Assembly: GCA_964511405.1 (NCBI GenBank)
Contig: CAZEFK010000152.1
Location: 1-17,850, forward strand
DNA length: 17,850 nucleotides
Reading direction: 5' to 3'
From: CAZEFK01 sp964511405
GTDB lineage: Bacteria > Pseudomonadota > Alphaproteobacteria > Elsterales > Elsteraceae
Shown here: positions 6,457 to 12,566 of the stretch, piece after piece
Layout of the letters: each line of letters starts with the position of its first letter
Numbering within the stretch: position 1 is the stretch's first letter
Program-made: the position numbers and the translations under genes
The notes under the pieces: generated by a model
The model's input: the letters and a program-made list of their open reading frames with translations, nothing else
What the model was told of the DNA's origin: nothing
Database searches by the model: none

Positions 6457-7698
6457 CTATTCGTAGCGCAGCGCCTCCACCGGATCGAACCGGGCTGCGC
6501 GCCACGACGGATAGATCGTCGCCAGTACCGATAACGCCAGGGCCAGGACCACGATCTGCGCGACCTCGCCATAATCGATGCGCGCCGGCAGCTTGGACAG
6601 GAAATAGACCTGGGGTGCGAACAGCTGTGTCCCGGTCAGGTCCTGGATCCACTGCCGGATCGCCTCGATGTGGTCGGCGAAGGCGATGCCCAGCACCAGC
6701 CCGGTGGCGGTGCCGATGGCGCCGACGCTGGCGCCCGCCATCAGAAAGATGCGCAGGATCGCGCCGCGGCTGGCGCCCAACGTGCGCAGGATGGCGATGT
6801 CGCGGCCCTTGCCCTTCACCAGCATGATCATCGACGAGACGATGTTGAACGCGGCAACCAGGATGATCAGCGACAGGATCAGGAACAGCACGTTGCGCTG
6901 GGTCTGCACCACCTGGAAGAAGCCGGCATAGGCCTGCTGCCAATCGACGACCCGGTCCGCGCGCGGCACCAGCCCGCGCACCGCGCCCGCCACCCGGCCC
7001 GCCCGCTCGTGCTGCGGCACGATCACTTCGATGGCGTTGACCAGGCCGGGGAGCTGCAGGAAGGCCTGGGCGGTCTCCAGCGGCATGTACACATAGCCGG
7101 AGTCATAGTCGATCATGCCGACCGTGAAGATCGCGGCGACCCGGAAACTGCTGGCGTTGGTCTCGGGGCCGCTGGGGGTGGGCGGTCCGCTGGCGGTGAT
7201 CAGGGTGATCGGGCTGCCGAGCGTCACGCCCAACCGGTCGGCCAGGCCGCTGCCGATCGCAACGCCGTCATCGCCCAGCTGGTCGAGGGCGCCCGCCACG
7301 ATGCCGTCGGCCAGCAGCCGCCGCGCCTTGAGGTCCTCGACGCTCAGGCCGCGGATCACGGCCCCCGCCGCACCCTTGGCCGTGGCCATGGCCTGGCCCT
7401 GGACCATGGGCGTGGCGTCGGCGACCCCGGGCAACTGGCGGATCCGCGCCAGGATGCCGTCATAGCCGGGAATGCCCTGCGCGCTCGGGGCAAAGACCGT
7501 GACGTCGCCGTTGAGGCCCAGGACCCGGCCGATCAGCTCGGCCTGGAAGCCGTTCATGACCGCCGTCACCACGATCAGCGTGCCGACCCCGAGCGCGATC
7601 CCCAGCAGCGAGAACCAGGCGATCACCGAAATGAAGCCGTCCTGCCGGCGCGCCCGGAGATAGCGCAGCGCGACCAGGCGCTCGAACCCCGAAAACAT
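6457..7698 (-). CDS. Second LolC/E-type lipoprotein-releasing permease (LolE-like paralogue)
   Basis: 413 aa inner-membrane protein of the MacB-like ABC3 family. One N-terminal helix (about 24-47), a long periplasmic domain and three C-terminal helices (about 270-293, 316-341, 377-395). It is clearly homologous to the gene at 8377-9624: FERLVALRYLRARRQ at the start, LNGDVTV, and LATIYPSWRAAR..DPVEALRYE at the end are nearly the same. In the LolA-contacting Hook region (about 168-186) this copy reads ASGPPTPSGPETNASSF and lacks the TPFGTVPR core of the other copy. I infer a LolE-like role in extracting lipoproteins, with LolD and the other copy. It starts 5 bases after the lolD stop with no clear ribosome site, so translational coupling is likely. 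Confidence 0.85.
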   Translation of the reverse strand: MFSGFERLVALRYLRARRQDGFISVIAWFSLLGIALGVGTLIVVTAVMNGFQAELIGRVLGLNGDVTVFAPSAQGIPGYDGILARIRQLPGVADATPMVQGQAMATAKGAAGAVIRGLSVEDLKARRLLADGIVAGALDQLGDDGVAIGSGLADRLGVTLGSPITLITASGPPTPSGPETNASSFRVAAIFTVGMIDYDSGYVYMPLETAQAFLQLPGLVNAIEVIVPQHERAGRVAGAVRGLVPRADRVVDWQQAYAGFFQVVQTQRNVLFLILSLIILVAAFNIVSSMIMLVKGKGRDIAILRTLGASRGAILRIFLMAGASVGAIGTATGLVLGIAFADHIEAIRQWIQDLTGTQLFAPQVYFLSKLPARIDYGEVAQIVVLALALSVLATIYPSWRAARFDPVEALRYE

Positions 7699-7699
7699 G

Positions 7700-7711
7700 C
7701 GGGCTAGCCCG
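7700..7711. other. 12-bp palindrome across the lolD stop codon
   Basis: CGGGCTAGCCCG is a perfect palindrome that contains the lolD TAG stop and occupies the spot where the next gene would have its ribosome site. As RNA it could form only a small stem, so it is probably incidental. It does explain why the second lolC/E gene lacks a Shine-Dalgarno sequence. Confidence 0.3.
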
Positions 7712-8384
7712 GAATCAGCACCCCGTCCGTGAGCCGGACCACGCGGTCCATGCGCCGGGCGAGGTCGAGATTGTGAGTGGCGACCAGCGCCGCCAGGCCG
7801 GTGCGGCGGACCAGCTGCCCGAGCAGCTCGAACACGTCCTCGGCGGTCGAGGGATCGAGATTGCCCGTGGGCTCGTCGGCCAGCAGCACGGCCGGCTTGT
7901 TGGCCATGGCGCGGACGATGGCCACCCGCTGCTGTTCGCCGCCCGACAGCCGCGCCGGGCGATGGCCGAGCCGCCCGGACAGGCCGACCAAGCCCAGAAG
8001 CTCGGCGGCGCGGGCCGCCGCCCGCCGCCGCGGCACGCCGTCGATCATCTGCGGCAGAACCACGTTCTCCAGCGCCGTGAACTCGGGCAGCAGGTGATGG
8101 AACTGGTAGACGAAGCCGATGAAGCGGCGGCGCAGCAGCGTGCGCTTGGAATCGGACGCCGCGACGCAGCGCTCGCCGGCAATCAGAATCTCGCCGCCGT
8201 CCGGCCGCTCGAGCAGGCCCGCGATCTGCAGCAAGGTCGACTTGCCGGCGCCCGAAGGCCCGACCAGCGCCACCAGCTCGCCGGGCGCCACCGACAGCGA
8301 CGCGCCGCGCAGCACCGGCAGCGGCACCGCGCTCTTGAAGGTGCGCTCGATGCCGGCCAGGGTCAGGCCGCCCTGCTCACTCAT
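7704..8384 (-). CDS. lolD: Lipoprotein-releasing system ATP-binding protein LolD
   Basis: 226 aa cytoplasmic ATPase that powers release of outer-membrane lipoproteins from the inner membrane to LolA. Motifs are complete: Walker A GPSGAGKST (42-50), the Q-loop in YQFHHLLPEFTALENV (93-108), which is typical of LolD/MacB, the signature LSGGEQQR (146-153), Walker B AVLLADE (165-171), D-loop GNLD and the switch histidine in ATHN (204). The frame is open further upstream, but the true start is ATG 8384: it overlaps the lolC stop by 8 bases (ATGAGTGA) and the protein then has normal LolD length. It sits between two LolC/E-type permeases, an arrangement like E. coli lolCDE. Confidence 0.95.
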   Translation of the reverse strand: MSEQGGLTLAGIERTFKSAVPLPVLRGASLSVAPGELVALVGPSGAGKSTLLQIAGLLERPDGGEILIAGERCVAASDSKRTLLRRRFIGFVYQFHHLLPEFTALENVVLPQMIDGVPRRRAAARAAELLGLVGLSGRLGHRPARLSGGEQQRVAIVRAMANKPAVLLADEPTGNLDPSTAEDVFELLGQLVRRTGLAALVATHNLDLARRMDRVVRLTDGVLIPG

Positions 8385-9624
8385 AGCGCAGCGCCTCGAC
8401 CGGATCGAGGCGGGCCGCGCGCCACGACGGGTAGATCGTCGCCAGCACCGACAGCACCAGCGCCAGCGCCGCGACCTGGGCGACCTCGCCATAGTCGAGG
8501 ATGGCCGGCAGCCGCGCGAAGAAGGCGAGCTCGGGCGAGAACCACGGGCTGCCGCTCAGGGACTGCAGCCAGCCTCGGATCGCCGGGATGTTGAGGGTGA
8601 AGGCCAGGCCGAGGACGAGGCCGGCCACGGTGCCGACGACGCCGACGCTGGCCCCGGCCATGAAGAAGATGCGCAGCACCATGCCCTGGGTCGCGCCCAT
8701 GGTGCGCAGGATCGCGATGTCGTGGCCCTTGTCGCGCACCAGCATGATCATCGACGAAATGATGTTGAACGCCGCCACCACGATGATCAGCGACAGGATC
8801 AGGAACATGACCAGCCGCTCGGTGGCCACCGCGCCGACGATGCCGGCATTGGCCTGCTGCCAGTCCTGGACCTTCAACGCGGGCGGCACCACGGCGCGGA
8901 CCGCCGCGGCGACTGCCGGCGCGCGGTCGTGGTCGGGCAGGGTCACCTCGACGGCATTGGCCTGGCCGGGCAGGTTGAAGAAGAGCTGGGCCGCGTCGAG
9001 CGGCATGTAGACGAAGGTCGAATCATATTCGGGCATGCCGACGTCGAAGATGCCACCGACCGTGTACGGGACGGCGCGCGGCACCGTGCCGAACGGCGTC
9101 TGGTTGCCCTTCGGGCTGACCAGCGTGACCGTGCTGCCCACCGCCAGGCCCATGCGCATGGCCAGCTGGTTGCCGATCAGCAGGCCACCGGCCTGGAAGC
9201 GCTCCAGCGACCCCGGCACCAGGCTCTGCGCCAACAGGGAGCGGCGCGCCAGGTCGTCGGCCCGCAGGGCACGGACCGCGGCACCGCCGGCCACGCCATT
9301 GGCGCTGACCATCACTTGGCCCTGGATCGTCGGCGCCACCGCCGCGACGCCGGGCAGCCGGCGCAACGCGTCGGCCAGCCGGTCGAACTCGGCGATCCCC
9401 TGCCCGGCCGGCGCCAGCACCGTGACGTCGCCGTTGAGGCCCAGGATCCGCGCCACCAGCTCGGCGCGAAAGCCATTCATGACCGACATCACGATGATCA
9501 GCGTGGCGACGCCGAGGGCGATGCCCAGCAGCGAGAACCAGGCGATCACCGAGATGAAGCCTTCCTGCCGCCGCGCCCGCAGGTAGCGCAGGGCGACCAG
9601 GCGCTCGAAGGGCGAAAACGCCAT
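8377..9624 (-). CDS. lolC: Lipoprotein-releasing system permease LolC/E (LolF-type, keeps the Hook)
   Basis: 415 aa inner-membrane permease of the Lol system. The first helix is about 25-48; the periplasmic domain follows; the C-terminal helices are about 271-296, 318-342 and 378-398. The periplasmic part contains SPKGNQTPFGTVPRAV (170-185), which matches the Hook that LolC uses to recruit LolA (in E. coli a TPMGRIP-like core). Many alphaproteobacteria have one LolC/E hybrid next to proS and lolD, and this copy is in that place. Its ATG directly abuts the proS stop (TAGATG) and its stop overlaps lolD by 8 bases, so the three genes are probably translated together. A second paralogue lies beyond lolD. 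Confidence 0.93.
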   Translation of the reverse strand: MAFSPFERLVALRYLRARRQEGFISVIAWFSLLGIALGVATLIIVMSVMNGFRAELVARILGLNGDVTVLAPAGQGIAEFDRLADALRRLPGVAAVAPTIQGQVMVSANGVAGGAAVRALRADDLARRSLLAQSLVPGSLERFQAGGLLIGNQLAMRMGLAVGSTVTLVSPKGNQTPFGTVPRAVPYTVGGIFDVGMPEYDSTFVYMPLDAAQLFFNLPGQANAVEVTLPDHDRAPAVAAAVRAVVPPALKVQDWQQANAGIVGAVATERLVMFLILSLIIVVAAFNIISSMIMLVRDKGHDIAILRTMGATQGMVLRIFFMAGASVGVVGTVAGLVLGLAFTLNIPAIRGWLQSLSGSPWFSPELAFFARLPAILDYGEVAQVAALALVLSVLATIYPSWRAARLDPVEALRYE

Positions 9625-10938
9625 CTAACCGAGCAGGCGGGCCAGCGCCGAGTCGGCCGACAGCTCGTGCTTCTCGCCGGTCTTGCGGTTCTTCAGCTCG
9701 ACGGTGCCGGCAGCGACCCCGCGCGGGCCGACCTGGAGCTGCCAGGGCAAGCCGATAAGGTCGAGGTCGGCCAGCTTGGCACCGGCGCGCTCCTCGCGGT
9801 CGTCATAGAGCACGCTGGCACCGGCCGCCTGGAGCTTGCCGTAGAGATCCTGGCAGGCGGCGTCGACCGCGGCGTCGCCCTGGCGCAGATTGGCCAGGCC
9901 GATCCGGAACGGCGCCACCGGCTCCGGCCAGATGATGCCGGCCTGGTCGTGCGAGGCCTCGATCAGGGCGCCGACCAGCCGGCTGACGCCGATGCCGTAG
10001 CTGCCCCCGTGCAGCGTCACCGGCGCGCCGTCCGGACCACTGACCGTCGCCCCCATCGCCGCCGAATATTTGGTGCCGAAATAGAAGATGTGGCCGACCT
10101 CGATGCCGCGCGCGGTCAAGAGCTGGTCGCCCGACAGCGGGCAGGCCGCCGGATCGTGCTTCTCGTCGGTCGCGGCGTAGAGCGAGGTGAACTTGTCGAC
10201 CAGGGGCCCCAAGTCGCTGGAGAAGTCGACATCGTCGGCCAGCACGTCCAGGGCCAGCCAGCGCCGGTCGCAATAGACCGCGGACTCGCCGGTGTCGGCC
10301 AGGATGATGAACTCGTGGCTGAGATCGCCGCCGATCGGCCCGGTGTCGGCGCGCATCGGGATCGCCTTCAGGCCCATGCGCGAGAAGGTCCGGAGATAGG
10401 CCACGAACATCTTGTTGTAGGCGCGCCGTGCGGCCGCCGCGTCCAGGTCGAAGCTATAGCCGTCCTTCATCAGGAACTCGCGTCCGCGCATGACGCCGAA
10501 GCGCGGCCGCACTTCGTCCCGGAACTTCCATTGAATGTGGTAGAGGTTGAGCGGCAGCGCCTTGTAGGACTTGACGAAGGCGCGGACGATGTCGGTCACG
10601 ACTTCTTCGTTGGTCGGGCCGTACAGCAGCTCGCGCTCGTGCCGATCCTGGATGCGCAGCATCTCCTTGCCATAGTCGTCGTAGCGACCGCTCTCGCGCC
10701 ACAGCTCGGCCGACTGGATGGTCGCCATCAGGATTTCCAGCGCCCCGGCCCGTGCCTGCTCCTCATGCACGATCCGCTCGACATTGCGCAGCACGCGCAG
10801 GCCCAGCGGCAGCCAGCTATAGATGCCGGCGGCCGACTGGCGGATCATGCCGGCGCGCAGCATCAGGCGGTGCGAGACGATCTGGGCGTCGGCGGGCGTG
10901 TCTTTCGAGGTCGGCAGGAAGAAGTGCGTCAGGCGCAT
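9625..10938 (-). CDS. proS: Prolyl-tRNA synthetase, short alphaproteobacterial type
   Basis: 437 aa. It charges tRNA-Pro with proline in the cytoplasm. Class II motifs are present: motif 2 around FRDEVRPRFGVMRGREF (139-155) and motif 3 GIGVSR (315-320). Also seen are PTNEEVVTDI (108-117) and the anticodon-binding C-terminal domain (about 340-437, with YDDREERAGAKLADLDLIG). The usual bacterial enzyme is about 570 aa, with an editing domain between motifs 2 and 3; here that insertion is absent, as is normal for alphaproteobacteria. The start is ATG 10938 (MRLTHFFLPT), where family similarity begins; the frame is open upstream but looks unrelated. It leads directly into lolC. Confidence 0.95.
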   Translation of the reverse strand: MRLTHFFLPTSKDTPADAQIVSHRLMLRAGMIRQSAAGIYSWLPLGLRVLRNVERIVHEEQARAGALEILMATIQSAELWRESGRYDDYGKEMLRIQDRHERELLYGPTNEEVVTDIVRAFVKSYKALPLNLYHIQWKFRDEVRPRFGVMRGREFLMKDGYSFDLDAAAARRAYNKMFVAYLRTFSRMGLKAIPMRADTGPIGGDLSHEFIILADTGESAVYCDRRWLALDVLADDVDFSSDLGPLVDKFTSLYAATDEKHDPAACPLSGDQLLTARGIEVGHIFYFGTKYSAAMGATVSGPDGAPVTLHGGSYGIGVSRLVGALIEASHDQAGIIWPEPVAPFRIGLANLRQGDAAVDAACQDLYGKLQAAGASVLYDDREERAGAKLADLDLIGLPWQLQVGPRGVAAGTVELKNRKTGEKHELSADSALARLLG

Positions 10939-10950
10939 GGCTGATCCATC

Positions 10951-10989
10951 ATCGGGCGGCCGATCTTGAGGGCGGCCCGTCTGGCCGCC
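10951..10989 (-). promoter_or_regulatory. proS leader with alternative stem-loops
   Basis: A perfect 7-bp stem, GGCGGCC (10971-10977) and GGCCGCC (10983-10989), has a 5-base loop. A second GGCGGCC at 10955-10961 could pair with the same arm at 10983-10989 instead, or form its own small stem ATCGG/CCGAT (10951-10955 and 10960-10964) 12 bases before the proS ATG. These are mutually exclusive pairings. In DNA this GC-rich it could be chance; I list the structure, not a proven switch. Confidence 0.35.
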
Positions 10990-11017
10990 GGGCCCGCACA
11001 GTAGGTGGTGGGCCGTC

Positions 11018-11557
11018 TCAGCGCAATCGGGCGCAGGCGGCGGCCAGGCCGGAACGGTCGGCGCCGCCGACCGGCTGGCCGTTGATCCAGACGCCGCCGC
11101 TGCCGTCGATGGTGACCGTGCCGATATAACCTTGCCCACGCAGGCCGGGCGCGCCCGCAGCGGACGTACGGCCCGACAGGGGATCGAACAGGATGTCCAG
11201 GTTGACCCGATCGCCCAGGCCATAGCTGTCGGCCCCGCCGGGGCTCGCCGGCAGGTCGGCCGGCGCCACCGGTGCGCCCCCGACCGCCACGCCGGGCACG
11301 TAGTCGGGACCGGCGACGCGCTGGTCGCCGAACAGCGAGCGGCAGAATTCGGGGGTCAGCACCAAACGGCCGTCCGGAGCGAATTGGCCGGGGACAGCGC
11401 CGACCCCGCCGAGCGACGGCGCCGATGGCAGCGCGGTCCCGCCCGGCCCGACCACGACCCGGCTACCCGGCGTCACGGTCACCGTGGTCTGCGCCGACGC
11501 GCCCGAGGCGGCCAGCGACGCGAGCGCCGCGGCGAACGCGGCCTGCCGCACGGCCAT
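11018..11557 (-). CDS. Hypothetical secreted or periplasmic protein
   Basis: 179 aa, not recognised. A signal peptide is visible (MAVRQAAFAAALASLAASGASA, about 1-22, with ASA|Q cleavage). The mature part is rich in glycine, proline, alanine and valine. It contains TVTVTPGSRVVVGPGG (25-40), an LTPEFCRSLFGD segment (67-78), and a C-terminal stretch GYIGTVTIDGSGGVWINGQPV (143-163) that may be a small beta fold. There are only two cysteines in the mature protein (72 and 175), which could form a disulphide. The start is ATG 11557, because AGGGAGGA lies 6 bases upstream; an earlier in-frame ATG at 11587 would bury the signal peptide. It lies 79 bases before proS on the same strand, between genes that are usually closer neighbours. 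Confidence 0.75.
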   Translation of the reverse strand: MAVRQAAFAAALASLAASGASAQTTVTVTPGSRVVVGPGGTALPSAPSLGGVGAVPGQFAPDGRLVLTPEFCRSLFGDQRVAGPDYVPGVAVGGAPVAPADLPASPGGADSYGLGDRVNLDILFDPLSGRTSAAGAPGLRGQGYIGTVTIDGSGGVWINGQPVGGADRSGLAAACARLR

Positions 11558-11563
11558 GATCGG

Positions 11564-11571
11564 TCCTCCCT
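11564..11571 (-). promoter_or_regulatory. Strong ribosome binding site for the secreted-protein gene
   Basis: AGGGAGGA on the minus strand, 6 bases before ATG 11557. It is among the best Shine-Dalgarno sequences in the window. It fixes the start and supports that this unrecognised gene is truly translated. Confidence 0.7.
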
Positions 11572-11654
11572 CAGGCAGCCTTGCCACAACGAAATTTAAG
11601 GGTGACCTGAAAAAAATGCATGGACCCGCGACGCCAAGCCACAGTAATGTCGCT

Positions 11655-11814
11655 CCAACGAAGGGAACCGCGCCCGCACAAGCGGCGCGGCCCGAGTTTA
11701 GGGAGGAACAGCCACCAGGCGTCGATCAGAGAGATCAACCTCCAACCACGCCCGATGGTAAAAGTTGGCCTTAGTGTCGGCAAGATGAAACTTCTCATCT
11801 TGCCGATTTTTTTT
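11655..11814 (+). ncRNA. Candidate small RNA ending in a strong intrinsic terminator
   Basis: The plus strand here has no plausible protein gene, yet ends in a textbook terminator at 11777-11814. Upstream, CCGCGCC (11668-11674) and GGCGCGG (11684-11690) form a stem that continues inward as GC-ACAA-GC with one bulge. Between the two stems is a less structured stretch carrying AACCTCCAACC, which could pair with ribosome binding sites. A weak promoter is possible: TGGACC (11621-11626) and TAATGT (11645-11650), 18 bases apart, giving a transcript of roughly 160 bases. The 5' end is a guess. I do not recognise it as 6S, SRP, tmRNA or any sRNA family I know. It would be transcribed against the direction of all its neighbours. 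Confidence 0.4.
11777..11814 (+). terminator. Strong Rho-independent terminator facing the plus strand
   Basis: A perfect 12-bp stem, TCGGCAAGATGA (11777-11788) with TCATCTTGCCGA (11795-11806), has a 6-base loop and is followed at once by eight T (11807-11814). On the minus strand the stem is not followed by T, so it works in one direction only. It is the clearest terminator in the window, and no plus-strand protein gene ends before it. Confidence 0.88.
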
Positions 11815-11869
11815 GCGTAGATTCAAAAATCGCCCACAATGCAGGCAGACTGCCGCAAGCTTAATCGAT

Positions 11870-11892
11870 AATTGCCGTCTTTGCGGGCAATT
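11870..11892 (-). other. Inverted repeat 8 bases past the DUF1467 gene
   Basis: Arms AATTGCC (11870-11876) and GGCAATT (11886-11892) with a 9-base loop, starting 8 bases beyond the stop of the DUF1467 gene on the minus strand. No T-run follows directly, so it may be a weak or Rho-assisted end of the nuo-to-DUF1467 transcript, or a 3' stabiliser. Confidence 0.35.
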
Positions 11893-11900
11893 GCGCCATC

Positions 11901-12155
11901 TTAAAGATCCGGCCCGGCAACCATGCGCCGGAACGAGATCAGGTTCGATTCGACCAGCCCGTACACGGCCAGCCAAATCACGGCCGCAACGACCGTGGTC
12001 CACAGCGCCTTGCGCCACAGCCGCGGCTGCTCGGGCGCGCCGACGGCGTGGCCGAGCGGCGGCTTGTCGAGCGTCCGCACGCCCCAGGGCAGCACCGCGA
12101 ACAGCACCGTCCACCACAGGATCACATAGACGACGACGCCGTCGACGATGCTCAT
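11901..12155 (-). CDS. DUF1467 family small membrane protein
   Basis: 84 aa with two predicted transmembrane helices (about 5-23 and 49-68) joined by a short loop that contains VRTLDKPPLGHAVGAPEQP. The WWTVLFAVLPWGVR start and the mid-loop PLGHAVGAPEQP are typical of the DUF1467 family found beside mce and proS in alphaproteobacteria. The function is unknown. Its start overlaps the mce stop by 4 bases (ATGA), so it is probably translated with the epimerase. It ends the long right-hand gene block. Confidence 0.85.
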   Translation of the reverse strand: MSIVDGVVVYVILWWTVLFAVLPWGVRTLDKPPLGHAVGAPEQPRLWRKALWTTVVAAVIWLAVYGLVESNLISFRRMVAGPDL

Positions 12156-12559
12156 CCCACTTCCTCCAGCTCGACCAGGGTGCCGAGGACGTCCTTGGGA
12201 TGCAGGAACAGCACGGGCTTGCCATGGGCCCCGAGGCGCGGATTGCCGTCGCCCAGGACGCGGGCGCCGGCGGCCAACAGCCGGTCGCGCGCGGCCAGGA
12301 TGTCGGCGACTTCATAGCAGACATGGTGGATGCCGCCGACCGGGTTGCGCGCCAGGAAGCCGGCGATCGGCGAGCCCTCGCCCAGCGGCTGCAGCAGCTC
12401 GACCTTGGTGTTGGGCAGGGTCACGAACACCGTGGTGACGCCATGCTCGGGCAGCTCGACCGGCTCGGAGACCTCGGCGCCCAAGAGCCCGCGATAGACC
12501 TCGGCCGCGGCGGCGAGATCGGGCACCGCGATCGCGACATGATTCAACCGGCCGATCAT
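12152..12559 (-). CDS. mce: Methylmalonyl-CoA epimerase
   Basis: 135 aa metalloenzyme of the vicinal-oxygen-chelate (glyoxalase) fold. It interconverts the two epimers of methylmalonyl-CoA, which lets propionyl-CoA carbon enter the TCA cycle through methylmalonyl-CoA mutase. Expected metal ligands are visible: His7 (LNHVAIAV), Gln57 (KVELLQPLG), His78/79 (GGIHHVCYEV) and Glu130 (GTLVELEE). The start at ATG 12559 is set by MIGRLNHVAIAV, the normal family beginning; the frame is open upstream without similarity. It lies 7 bases after rnj and overlaps the DUF1467 gene by 4. The mutase itself is not in the window. Confidence 0.94.
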   Translation of the reverse strand: MIGRLNHVAIAVPDLAAAAEVYRGLLGAEVSEPVELPEHGVTTVFVTLPNTKVELLQPLGEGSPIAGFLARNPVGGIHHVCYEVADILAARDRLLAAGARVLGDGNPRLGAHGKPVLFLHPKDVLGTLVELEEVG

Positions 12560-12566
12560 AGCTGGG

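Larger units (their letters stand above)
11558..11900. other. 343-bp gap without a convincing protein gene
   Basis: This is the longest gene-free stretch in the window and parts of it are clearly AT-richer than the neighbours, for example 11591-11620 and 11806-11875. It holds the ribosome site and presumably the promoter of the secreted-protein gene (minus strand), a strong plus-strand terminator, two GC-rich hairpins and a candidate small RNA. Short frames on both strands translate to arginine-rich or mixed sequence without family features, so I do not call a protein here. Confidence 0.6.

Noticed and set aside
8119..10944. Very long open frame on the plus strand (over 900 codons)
   Set aside because: It lies entirely opposite lolD, lolC and proS. 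The translation is Arg/His/Gln/Ala-rich without any family feature, as expected for the reverse complement of high-GC genes.
11777..11814. Terminator acting for the DUF1467/mce transcript
   Set aside because: On the minus strand the stem is followed by ACACTAAGG and not by T, so it cannot be an intrinsic terminator in that direction.
11571..11820. Short frames on both strands in the 343-bp gap (66 and 75 codons)
   Set aside because: The plus-strand frame runs through the terminator stem, the minus-strand one covers stem and AT-rich DNA; neither has a good ribosome site or family signal.
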